Positions 1 through 5,465 of a DNA stretch of 11,108 nt are shown here, piece after piece (position 1 is the first letter of the stretch; each line of letters starts with the position of its first letter). Origin of the DNA: Atopobium sp. (GTDB lineage: Bacteria; Actinomycetota; Coriobacteriia; Coriobacteriales; Atopobiaceae). The notes beneath the pieces were generated by a model. The model worked only from the letters and a program-made list of their open reading frames with translations. It was not told the DNA's origin and ran no database searches. The stretch is from assembly GCA_015259035.1 (NCBI GenBank), contig JABZHC010000030.1, positions 1 through 11,108 of the forward strand, given 5' to 3'. The position numbers and the translations under genes are program-made.

Positions 1-243
1 CTCGGTACCGTGAAGCTCGTAGGTTGGAGTTCCAGTTGACGAGAAAAGCGATGCAGCATAACCAGAGACGTGACCTGGCTTACCAATGCCGGTTACGTGC
101 AGACGGCCACTCTTTGCCTCTGCATCCAAAATAAGCTTTTTAGCTGCAGAAAGCGCATCAAAATCAATGCTCTCTACATACTGATGAAGCGACTTTCCCA
201 CAATGGAGAGAAACTCCTGAACCTGCTCTTTTTCAGTTGCCAC
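1..243 (-). CDS. SIS-domain sugar-phosphate isomerase, KpsF/GutQ-like (partial, N-terminal 81 residues)
   Basis: The first 81 residues are visible; the gene continues past the left edge. Residues 52-58 read GIGKPGH and are followed by SGYAASLFSSTGTPTYELHG. This is the phosphosugar-binding start of a SIS domain, closest in my memory to arabinose-5-phosphate isomerases (KdsD/GutQ), where the equivalent GMGKSGH block sits at a similar distance from the start. The start is GTG at 243: a TAA stop lies directly upstream in frame, and starting further in would remove the first helix. It overlaps the 3' end of the preceding 77-aa gene by 11 bases, which suggests translational coupling. Downstream of PTS genes such an enzyme would be expected to isomerise the imported sugar phosphate. 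The substrate is inference, and a 6-phospho-3-hexuloisomerase or other SIS enzyme is possible because the C-terminal half is not visible. Confidence 0.85.
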   Translation of the reverse strand, partial: MATEKEQVQEFLSIVGKSLHQYVESIDFDALSAAKKLILDAEAKSGRLHVTGIGKPGHVSGYAASLFSSTGTPTYELHGTE

Positions 244-466
244 TTACATTGGCGTAAACCCAAAAGAAAAATGTCAGAGCAAGAGAGCCAAACGCCAGGA
301 GCAAGTACAGAATTCCCTGAACCATCAAACGAGTTCTATCTTCAAGAACTTCTAGAACTAGCTGATCTTTGGGAAGCTCTGGAGCAGGCTGTTTGTCAAC
401 GCTGAGGCCAAACATATCGCCAAGCACTGACTCAGTAACACTTTTGTTGTTCTTCTCGTCTGCCAT
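233..466 (-). CDS. Small single-span membrane protein, unknown function (77 aa)
   Basis: I do not recognise this protein. It starts at ATG 466 behind a good ribosome binding site (AAGGA, about six bases upstream). A longer in-frame start at 514 would lie inside a terminator-like hairpin and adds a basic tail with no supporting ribosome site, so I rejected it. Residues 1-45 are charged and hydrophilic, with a Pro-rich patch (PAPELPKD) near residue 28. Residues about 47-72 form one hydrophobic span (GILYLLLAFGSLALTFFFWV), ending in a seven-residue tail. The stop is TGA. The 3' end overlaps the SIS isomerase gene by 11 bases, so the two are probably coupled. Its place between the PTS permease and the isomerase suggests a role with that sugar pathway, perhaps as a small membrane partner, but this is inference from position only. 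Confidence 0.7.
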   Translation of the reverse strand: MADEKNNKSVTESVLGDMFGLSVDKQPAPELPKDQLVLEVLEDRTRLMVQGILYLLLAFGSLALTFFFWVYANVSGN

Positions 467-486
467 GTTTTTCCTTGTTGTGAAGC

Positions 487-523
487 TTTTAAAAGGGCGC
501 CGCGGGCTTTCCACGAGCGCCCT
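487..523 (-). terminator. Intrinsic terminator or attenuator between EIIC and the 77-aa gene
   Basis: Read on the minus strand, AGGGCGC (523-517) pairs with GCGCCCT (500-494). An inner CGTGG/CCGCG stem (one G-U pair, one bulged base) extends it to about 12 pairs with a short A-rich loop. TTTT follows immediately. This is a classic intrinsic-terminator layout lying 20-60 bases after the EIIC stop and before the next start. It probably reduces expression of the small membrane protein and the isomerase relative to the PTS genes. Confidence 0.7.
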
Positions 524-564
524 AAGAAATCGTAGAGCTGAGTAGGTACTACAGAAATCTAGGC

Positions 565-1854
565 TTAGGCAAGACCAAAGAGTGAGCCGATGCCGTAGAT
601 GATAGAACCAACGATGTTGTAGTCAACGTTAGGGAAGGATGCCTCTGCAATTCCCAGCTGAGCAAATGCAGGATAGAGAATCAGAGGACCAGCGGTAAGG
701 AAGATACCAACCAGGAAGGAGCCAAGAAGAGCACCGCGCCATCCACCGTGAGCGTAACCACAAACGCCGCAAGTACCACCAGAGAAGAAGCAGATGCCTG
801 CTGCAGGAATCATGATGGTTGGGCTGTGGAATGCAACCATAAGTGCCATTGCAACAAGGCCGCCAAGGAAGGAGCCAATGAAGCCGATGATGACAGCGTT
901 TGGTGCAAATGGGAAGATTGCAGGGCAGTCGACTGCAGGACGTGCATCTGGAATGAGCTTCTCGGAGATGCCGACAAACGCAGCGGTGATCTCAGCGATG
1001 AACTGACGGACGCCGTAAACAAGAACGGACATACCAGCAGCAAACTGAAGACCAGCAAGGAATGTCCAAATCCACCACACATCGTTACCAAAATAACTGG
1101 TGAATGGCTTGTTGTTTACAAGGGTGTCGCCAAAGTGACCGGTGACAAGGCATGCGATAGTAACAACGTAGAACAGAACAATCATGAAGAGAGCAACGGA
1201 GAAGACAAAGTCCTTGAAGAGCTTGAAGAACTCTGGGAGCTCCTTTGCTTCCTTCTCGCCGTCCTCCTCGTTCTTCTTAGCAAAGAGCTTTCCAACGTAA
1301 CCGGAGAATGCGTAACCGATGCAGTTGAAGTGGCCGATTGCGATGGAGTCTCCACCAACAAGCTTGTTTACGAATGGCTGGCACAACGAAGGTAGTGCAG
1401 TACCGCAGAAGCCGAGGATGACACCACCAAGAACAATGGTGACCCACATTGGGAGACCAAGAGCACTGAAGACCAGTGCGAGTACGCAGGAGAAGTACAG
1501 GAAGTGCTGACCAGTCAAGAAGACGGACTTGAATGGGGTAATCTTGGCAAACACAAGGTTCATGATGAAGCCAAGGACCATTACAAGAGCAACCTCAGTA
1601 CCATAGGTGTTCAGTGCAAGAGCAGTTGCGACCTCAACCTGGGTTACAACGCCCTTAACAGCGAATGCACGACTAAACATGTCGCTGAAGATGTTGACCT
1701 GAGCGGACATAGCGCTAAAACCAATGTTGAAGATTATGAAGCCAATAATGGTCTTCACAGTTCAGGAGGAGACGTCCACAGCGGACTTCTTCTGCAGCAA
1801 GAGGCCGACAAGAGTAATAATGCCCATGATGACGGCTGTATCTCTGAGCTGCAT
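565..1854 (-). CDS. UlaA/SgaT-family PTS membrane component EIIC, frame interrupted by an in-frame TGA
   Basis: Integral membrane sugar transporter of the ascorbate (UlaA/SgaT) PTS family. It takes up substrate and hands it to the phosphorylated EIIB encoded upstream. Family blocks I recognise are KTIIGF after the first span, LTG near the third, SIAIGH in the middle, and GVRQFIAEITAAFVGISEKLIP leading to AVDC and FAPNAV. An uninterrupted 397-residue frame starts at GTG 1758, but that codon has no ribosome site and starts in the middle of a conserved stretch. Upstream in the same frame, from ATG 1854, 30 codons encode the expected first membrane span (DTAVIMGIITLVGLLLQKKS). TGA at 1764-1762 then occupies the usual glycine position in the family's G-T-(I/V)-K-T-I-I-G-F block. 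No canonical start lies further upstream; ATA 1872 follows AAAGGG at a suitable distance. The result is a pseudogene, a sequencing error or a recoded gene. EIIC identity is certain, intactness is not. The substrate is unknown. Confidence 0.85.
1762..1764 (-). other. In-frame TGA codon inside the EIIC coding frame
   Basis: The codons around it on the minus strand are GTC TCC TCC TGA ACT GTG AAG. In E. coli UlaA, as I recall it, the matching stretch is K-G-T-I-K-T-I-I-G-F, with glycine at the TGA position and equal spacing back to the K-S pair. A single GGA to TGA change explains it. There is no indel, because both sides are in one frame. Confidence 0.85.
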
Positions 1855-1932
1855 GAGAATTGCATTGAGTATGCGTAATCCCTTTCAGCAAAAAAACCGA
1901 CGAACCTACTCAGATAAGTTCTCTAAATCAAG

Positions 1933-1951
1933 TGACAAGTACCTCTTGTCA
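1933..1951 (-). other. Small hairpin in the EIIB-EIIC gap
   Basis: TGACAAG (1933-1939) and CTTGTCA (1945-1951) are perfect inverted repeats with a five-base loop. The hairpin lies just downstream, in transcription order, of the larger 1956-2017 hairpin, and about 80-100 bases before EIIC. It could act in RNA processing or leader folding. No function can be shown from sequence. Confidence 0.45.
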
Positions 1952-1955
1952 AAGG

Positions 1956-2017
1956 TTTGGCGAGAGCTTCTCGCCGAAGGCAACTCATATTGCGTAAGAC
2001 GAGAAGCTCCCGCCAAA
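1956..2017 (-). other. Long intercistronic stem-loop between EIIB and EIIC
   Basis: Arms 1956-1973 and 2000-2017 are inverted repeats matching at 17 of 18 positions. The remaining position becomes a G-U pair in the minus-strand RNA, so the stem is complete there. The loop is 26 bases. It begins 18 bases after the EIIB stop. No U-run follows on the minus strand, so it is more likely an RNA stability or processing element, or a partial terminator, than a full terminator. Such stems often let EIIA/EIIB be made in excess over the membrane component; this role is inference. Confidence 0.65.
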
Positions 2018-2034
2018 AAGATACAAAGGGGAGC

Positions 2035-2334
2035 TTATACGTTGTGCTCTGCGAGCCAAGCGGTGAGCTTTTCCTTCATCTCTGCCTTGTCAACAATGTT
2101 GGTAATACCAACTGCAGAAGGAACGCGATCGTCAGCGTTGAGCTCATCGGTGAGGTCAGGCATGGTGATGACAAAATCGCCATTGAAACCAATCAGGGAA
2201 TCCAGATTACCGTGCTCAGTCTCGATTGGAAGATCATTCTCTTTGATGACCTGGTCAATCTTGATCTTGAGCATCATGGAAGAACCCATACCCGCACGGC
2301 AGCAAACCAGTGCGTGGAACTTCTTATCAGCCAT
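2035..2334 (-). CDS. PTS EIIB component, ascorbate/lactose-type fold (UlaB-like)
   Basis: A 99-residue cytoplasmic phosphocarrier that accepts phosphate from EIIA and passes it to the sugar during transport through EIIC. The N-terminus has the P-loop ALVCCRAGMGSSMMLKIKID, which matches the UlaB pattern C-x-x-G-x-G-S-S-M. Cys12 is the expected phosphorylation site and Cys11 precedes it. Length is normal for a stand-alone EIIB of this family. The ATG overlaps the EIIA stop (TAATG), and AGGAAGG lies upstream, so translation is probably coupled to EIIA. The stop is TAA. Pairing with a UlaA-type EIIC and a UlaC-type EIIA makes the family assignment firm. The transported sugar cannot be read from the sequence. 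Confidence 0.92.
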   Translation of the reverse strand: MADKKFHALVCCRAGMGSSMMLKIKIDQVIKENDLPIETEHGNLDSLIGFNGDFVITMPDLTDELNADDRVPSAVGITNIVDKAEMKEKLTAWLAEHNV

Positions 2335-2789
2335 TACAACCTACCTTCCTTTGCGTGGACAAGGTCCACAACATCTTTTGGTGACTGAGCTTTTTCAAGC
2401 TGAGCAAAGAAATCTGGATCGCTCAGCAATTCAACAAGAGACTGAAGGGCACTAAGGTGGCCTTCACTATCTTTTGCTGCAAGTGGGAAAAGAAACTTAA
2501 CTGGATCGTTATCTTTGCTGCCAAACTCAACGGAATCCTTAAGCACGGTAATGCCTACTGCAGGCTCAAGTGCGCCGGACTCAGGACGTGCGTGAGGAAG
2601 AGCAACATGCTCGGTAATAACAATATAAGGGCCGAGTTCGTTGACACCTTTAATGATGTCATCAACATAGCCCTCAGTTACTTTTTTGATATCAACGAGT
2701 GGTTGTGCAGATTTTCTAATTGCATCTTCCCAATTAGAAGCTACAACATTGAGCTGCACCAGGTCTTCGGTAAGGAGATCACTTAACAC
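2334..2789 (-). CDS. PTS EIIA component, mannitol/fructose/ascorbate-type (UlaC-like)
   Basis: A 151-residue cytoplasmic phosphotransferase that takes phosphate from HPr and passes it to EIIB. The motif GPYIVITEHVALPHARPESG around residues 53-72 carries the expected active-site His66 in LPHARPE, with the usual second histidine at 61. The C-terminal LSALQSLVELLSDPDFFAQL helix region also fits the family. The start is GTG 2789, with AAGG seven bases upstream; no better in-frame start is visible. It is the first gene of the PTS cluster and faces the divergent DeoR-family regulator across a 380-base control region. It overlaps EIIB by one base. The stop is TAA. Confidence 0.92.
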   Translation of the reverse strand: MLSDLLTEDLVQLNVVASNWEDAIRKSAQPLVDIKKVTEGYVDDIIKGVNELGPYIVITEHVALPHARPESGALEPAVGITVLKDSVEFGSKDNDPVKFLFPLAAKDSEGHLSALQSLVELLSDPDFFAQLEKAQSPKDVVDLVHAKEGRL

Positions 2790-2861
2790 AGCACTACCTT
2801 GCCTTTCTCTTTATGAGACACATTGGCTCAAAGCCGCCTCATGACAAGTCTTAATAACTTG

Positions 2862-2892
2862 ATAATATGCCACGAAACGTTCTTAACTTCAA
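2862..2892 (-). promoter_or_regulatory. Possible promoter for the PTS cluster
   Basis: On the minus strand TATTAT (2867-2862) lies 19 bases after TTGAAG (2892-2887). The spacing is one or two bases longer than ideal and neither box is perfect. Transcription would begin about 65 bases before the EIIA start. The TGTTCAT cluster lies just upstream. Confidence 0.35.
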
Positions 2893-2920
2893 TCAATTTT
2901 ACTAAAGCAGTAATCAAAGT

Positions 2921-2985
2921 TGTTCATATTTTTTCAGCGCATCTTTTGTTCATGTAGCTATACAAATGTTCATGTTTTTATGAAC
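2921..2985. promoter_or_regulatory. Cluster of TGTTCAT motifs, candidate operator
   Basis: TGTTCAT occurs at 2921-2927, 2947-2953 and 2967-2973. The last two are exactly 20 bases apart, about two helical turns. GTTCAT (2968-2973) and ATGAAC (2980-2985) form a perfect inverted repeat with a six-base spacer. DeoR-family repressors commonly bind several repeats, so the divergent regulator at 3170 is the likely binder. This is inference. Confidence 0.5.
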
Positions 2986-3087
2986 GTAATTGAAGCGCCT
3001 TCTATTATCCCATGTAAAATTTATATGTTAAATTTTTTATAATCTAAAACATTCATATATATTCACACTATTATTTTCCGAAATATC

Positions 3088-3116
3088 TTGATATGCTTCT
3101 TCTGATGTTCTATTTT
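3088..3116 (+). promoter_or_regulatory. Promoter for the DeoR-family gene
   Basis: TTGATA (3088-3093), a 17-base spacer and TATTTT (3111-3116) make a good sigma-70-type promoter. The expected start of transcription is near 3123, which gives a leader of about 47 bases. The palindrome at 3122-3135 would sit on the transcription start. Confidence 0.5.
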
Positions 3117-3121
3117 ATTGA

Positions 3122-3135
3122 TGAATGAACATTCA
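3122..3135. promoter_or_regulatory. Palindrome at the predicted transcription start, candidate auto-operator
   Basis: TGAATG and CATTCA are perfect inverted arms around AA. The site resembles the TTCAT/ATGAA motifs at 2921-2985, and its position would let a bound repressor block its own gene. Function is inferred from position. Confidence 0.4.
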
Positions 3136-3169
3136 AAGAAAAAATGTTGCTCATAAAGGGAGGGTATTT

Positions 3170-3952
3170 ATGAAAAGGAGTAAGGCTTACGTAGATTCGC
3201 GTCGCGAGGCAATTACTGAGCTGCTAGAAAAAGAAGGACAGGCAAGTGTTTTAGAGCTTGCTGATCATTTTGAAGTTTCTTCTTTGACTATCAGACGTGA
3301 CCTGGATTTTCTTGAGAAGCGCGGCATCCTGACTCGTCAGTATGGTATTGCTACCCTGATTAATCCTTATGGTCGTCCTTCTGGCTCAAGGCAGATTCGC
3401 TCTAACAAAGCAATTGCCCGCGAGGCCGCTCGCTACGTTGAGGATGGTGATTGCATCTTCATCAACACCAGCTCCGTTGCTCTTGAGATGCTTGAGTGGA
3501 TTGATGCTCACGACGTAACTGTTGTTACTAACAACGGCAAGGCGCTGTTGCTTGAGAACATCCACGATCTTTCTATCATCCTTACTGGTGGTGACATCCG
3601 TCCTCCACGCGCTTCCATGACTGGTGATACCGCTCTTGAGTGCATCCAGCACATTACTGCTGCTAAATGCTTCTTGGGCTGCACGGGTTTCTCGGGAGAA
3701 TTTGGTCTTACTTCTGCAACATCCCCTGAGCCAGCAATTAACGCTCAGATGCTCAAGCGCTCTAGAAAGCACTATGTTGTTGCTGATTCTTCTAAGCTGG
3801 GCACTACTTCCAACTTCCAGTTTGGTTCTGCAGAAGACATTGACCTGCTCATTACTGATACAGGTGCAACTGACGAGCAGATCAAAGAGCTCAAAGCCGC
3901 AGGACTTAAGGATGTTGTCTGCGTCACTCCTTCTATTCTTCCTGCTAAGTAA
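3170..3952 (+). CDS. DeoR-family transcriptional regulator
   Basis: A 260-residue cytoplasmic DNA-binding protein. Residues about 6-58 are the DeoR winged helix-turn-helix, with VLELADHFEVSSLTIRRDL and LEKRGILTRQYG. Residues about 75-235 are the DeoR C-terminal sensor domain, with DGDCIFINTSS, VVTNN, ILTGG, FLGCTGFSGEFGLTS and VVADSSKLG. This domain is related to phosphosugar isomerases and typically senses a sugar phosphate. I chose ATG 3170 because GGGAGGG lies about six bases upstream. An in-frame ATG 45 bases earlier lies in the operator palindrome and has no ribosome site. It is divergent from the PTS cluster and is most likely its repressor, relieved by the imported phosphorylated sugar. 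The stop is TAA, and a strong hairpin terminator follows. Confidence 0.93.
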   Translation: MKRSKAYVDSRREAITELLEKEGQASVLELADHFEVSSLTIRRDLDFLEKRGILTRQYGIATLINPYGRPSGSRQIRSNKAIAREAARYVEDGDCIFINTSSVALEMLEWIDAHDVTVVTNNGKALLLENIHDLSIILTGGDIRPPRASMTGDTALECIQHITAAKCFLGCTGFSGEFGLTSATSPEPAINAQMLKRSRKHYVVADSSKLGTTSNFQFGSAEDIDLLITDTGATDEQIKELKAAGLKDVVCVTPSILPAK

Positions 3953-3984
3953 GACTTGCACTTCATCATTATTTAAGCGAACAC

Positions 3985-4014
3985 AAAATGGCGGCCTTTT
4001 ACAGGCCGCCATTT
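3985..4014 (+). terminator. Hairpin terminator downstream of the DeoR-family gene
   Basis: AAATGGCGGCC (3986-3996) and GGCCGCCATTT (4004-4014) are perfect 11-base inverted arms around a seven-base loop. ATTTCTT follows on the plus strand, and a T-run also lies on the opposite side for the minus strand. It begins 33 bases after the DeoR-family stop. It doubles as the outer half of the left hairpin cassette. Confidence 0.8.
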
Positions 4015-4043
4015 CTTGGACACGAGAAATAGGAGTCAGTTCA
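3985..4043 (-). repeat. Left copy of an inverted hairpin-cassette repeat
   Basis: The reverse complement of this segment matches 4414-4476 in three blocks. The first is a 19-base block starting TGAACTG (18 of 19 match), the second is AGAAATGG, and the third is AGGCCGCCATTTT at the far end. The parts between the blocks differ. In this copy the arms AAATGGCGGCC/GGCCGCCATTT are paired, and the GGAGTCAGTTC arm has no partner. Confidence 0.7.
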
Positions 4044-4044
4044 A

Positions 4045-4175
4045 AACACACCTAAGTCAGATAATCTGTTAAAAAGACGTATACATGACGCAGAAATTGC
4101 CACAAACATGCAGAATATCTGACTTAGAAGTGTAATATGCCCGCAATTGAGCAGAATATCTGACTTAAGTGTGTT
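4045..4175. repeat. 131-bp element with 24-base terminal inverted repeats
   Basis: The ends 4045-4068 and 4152-4175 are inverted repeats matching at 22 of 24 positions. Both begin AACACAC and contain TAAGTCAGATA. A third copy of the same sequence (CAGAATATCTGACTTA at 4111-4126) lies 41 bases before the right-hand one, in the same direction. The element has no coding capacity. It could be a miniature inverted-repeat element or a set of regulatory or RNA-folding repeats. I see no clear target-site duplication, so mobility is unproven. Confidence 0.55.
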
Positions 4176-4251
4176 CCTTAGGTGCGGAATTTACCTATAG
4201 TTAAATCTTTTATATGACGCTATTCATTTTCTAGCATATTAGGTTAAGTTT

Positions 4252-4416
4252 ATGCATAGAAATGTATATCAAGCGCTGCAACCGCCTAGCTGCCTGGCTA
4301 TCTTGATTAGGAACATGTCAATTCTTCAGCAAAACCTACCAAAGCTGCGCAATTTTGCACGCCAGGCCTCAAAGCCGACGCTAACACGCTGCAGAATCAT
4401 AATTACCCGCATGTGA
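4252..4416 (+). other. Speculative small ORF, 54 codons
   Basis: ATG 4252 opens 54 codons and ends at a TGA whose bases begin the long hairpin at 4414. The product is basic (RNFARQASKPTLTRCR near its C-terminus) and I recognise nothing in it. The upstream AGG is weakly placed for a ribosome site. It may be chance, and is recorded only because it fills the space between the two repeat elements. Confidence 0.15.
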
Positions 4417-4459
4417 ACTGCCTCCTATTTCTTGGACATAAGAAATGGGAGGCAGTTCA
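4414..4459 (-). terminator. Long stem-loop downstream of the YitT-family gene
   Basis: Arms 4414-4433 and 4440-4459 are 20 bases each and match at 19 of 20, with a G-U pair possible at the odd position. The loop is six bases (GGACAT). It lies about 120 bases after the YitT-family stop and is the first strong hairpin its transcript would meet. No clean U-run follows on either strand, so it may act as a stabilising 3' end or a weak terminator. Confidence 0.5.
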
Positions 4460-4476
4460 TTACAGGCCGCCATTTT
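4414..4476 (+). repeat. Right copy of the inverted hairpin-cassette repeat
   Basis: This is the partner of 3985-4043 in opposite orientation. Here the GAACTGCCTCC/GGAGGCAGTTC arms are paired, and the AGGCCGCCATTTT arm stands alone at the outer end. That is the reverse of the left copy. The central loop sequence is also flipped (GGACA against TGTCC when both are read in the same orientation). Confidence 0.7.
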
Positions 4477-4582
4477 AATCGCAAAATTTTTACGTGCAAT
4501 TGTGTTTAATCGCATCCAGCTACACGCACCCACCGAAGTTCAACAGGACCATCTGTCGAGCAACTTGCTGGCCAAACAGCGA

Positions 4583-5464
4583 TTAGCTTTCCAAAGCCTC
4601 AAATGACTTAAAGCCTTCACCGATTGCCTCGTGGACCTCTGAAACAAATACCAGTGCATCAGGGTCAATCTCGGAAACGATAACTTTTAGCTGAACAAGC
4701 TCAGTACGACCTAGGACACACAACAAAACTGGCTTGTGCGCACCACTCCACAGTCCGCGCGCCTGAAGCTCTGTGCAACCACGGTTGAGGTTATAAAGAA
4801 TCTCGTGAGCGATGGCATCGTGCTCAGAAGAAATAATATAAACGCAACGCTCAGATCTTGGTCCGTCGATGACAAAGTCAATCATTTTTCCTGTAACAAA
4901 GATTGCCAGAGCAGAATACAGACCGTTTTCTAGCGAGAAGACTGGAATAGCGGCAATAATAATGACAATATCAACAATGATGATTGCGGTACCTGATGGA
5001 ATAGAAAAACGCTTGGAAACCGCCTGAGCAATGATGTCTGTTCCGCCGGTATTTCCGCCCGCCCTAAATACAAGGCCAAGACCAAAACCGCAGATAATAC
5101 TGCCCCATAGGGCAGCAAGCATAAGATCGTTGGTACCAATTGCAGGCAAAAATGGTGCAAACAAGTCAACAAAGATACTTGAAATTAAGAAGCCTGCAAC
5201 GCTCTTAAGCAGGTACTTTTTGTTGCCACTTTTTGCGACAAATGCTATCAAAATGATATTCATGGCAATGGTTTGCATACCAATAGGTAAGTCAAAACCA
5301 AAAGGCAGCGCGATAGCTCTAATAACGGTAGCAAGACCTGTAATACCACCAGCGGCGAGTCCGTTAGGAACTTCAAATACATCAAGGCCAACTGCAAAAA
5401 TTGCACAGCCAAGGACGATAAAGAACGAATCTTTAAAGGTCTTTTGCCAAGTAGATTTTTGCAC
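4583..5464 (-). CDS. YitT-family membrane protein (DUF161 plus C-terminal DUF2179)
   Basis: A 293-residue integral membrane protein. Five to seven hydrophobic spans fill residues about 12-200, with the family signatures VPNGLAAGGITGLA near residue 32 and FRAGGNTGGTDIIAQ near residue 132. A soluble C-terminal domain (about 207-290, YIISSEHDAIAHEIL and onward) matches DUF2179. The family is widespread and its biochemical function is not settled. I chose GTG 5464: it has GGAAAGGA about five bases upstream and begins one base after the prfB stop. A longer frame from 5518 would overlap prfB by 53 bases and adds no family sequence. It is probably the last gene of a secA-prfB-yitT transcript. The stop is TAA. 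Confidence 0.9.
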   Translation of the reverse strand: MQKSTWQKTFKDSFFIVLGCAIFAVGLDVFEVPNGLAAGGITGLATVIRAIALPFGFDLPIGMQTIAMNIILIAFVAKSGNKKYLLKSVAGFLISSIFVDLFAPFLPAIGTNDLMLAALWGSIICGFGLGLVFRAGGNTGGTDIIAQAVSKRFSIPSGTAIIIVDIVIIIAAIPVFSLENGLYSALAIFVTGKMIDFVIDGPRSERCVYIISSEHDAIAHEILYNLNRGCTELQARGLWSGAHKPVLLCVLGRTELVQLKVIVSEIDPDALVFVSEVHEAIGEGFKSFEALES

Positions 5465-5465
5465 A

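Larger units (their letters stand above)
2790..3169. promoter_or_regulatory. AT-rich divergent control region between the PTS cluster and its DeoR-type regulator
   Basis: This 380-base gap holds no credible gene. It is much more AT-rich than its neighbours. It contains promoter-like boxes for both directions, three direct copies of TGTTCAT (2921, 2947, 2967), the inverted repeat GTTCAT/ATGAAC (2968-2985) and the palindrome at 3122-3135. A perfect TATAAT lies at 3038-3043 but has no good -35 box at the right distance. The layout is typical of a sugar operon whose repressor is divergently transcribed. Confidence 0.6.
3953..4582. other. 630-base convergent intergenic region rich in inverted repeats
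   Basis: No credible conventional gene lies between the DeoR-family gene and the YitT-family gene, which converge here. The region holds the DeoR-side terminator, a pair of related hairpin cassettes in opposite orientation, a 131-bp repeat element, and two short ORFs listed under findings. A ten-base direct repeat TTTAATCGCA occurs at 4474 and 4505. The stretch 4176-4250 and the last 70 bases before 4583 show nothing else I can identify. Confidence 0.7.

Noticed and set aside
467..514. Longer N-terminus for the 77-aa membrane protein
   Set aside because: The start would lie inside a terminator-like hairpin; ATG 466 has a proper ribosome site.
748..1395. A 215-codon plus-strand open frame antisense to EIIC
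   Set aside because: It overlaps a frame with clear family homology and its product is low-complexity and unlike any family.
565..1758. EIIC as a simple complete gene starting at GTG 1758
   Set aside because: GTG 1758 has no ribosome site and lies within a conserved block, while family sequence for the first membrane span lies just upstream in the same frame beyond the TGA.
1762..1764. Selenocysteine or genome-wide UGA-as-glycine coding
   Set aside because: Homologues have glycine here, I see no obvious selenocysteine insertion hairpin right after the codon, RF2 is present, and a neighbouring gene appears to stop at TGA. Only local recoding remains possible.
3125..3169. Upstream ATG for the DeoR-family gene
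   Set aside because: It lies in a palindrome at the predicted transcription start and has no ribosome site; ATG 3170 has an excellent one.
4045..4175. CRISPR array from the repeated CAGAATATCTGACTTA
   Set aside because: Only two direct copies and one inverted copy, no regular spacer series and no cas genes in the window.
3953..4582. tRNA or structured RNA gene in the convergent gap
   Set aside because: I found no cloverleaf, T-loop motif or known RNA signature, only the inverted repeats described.
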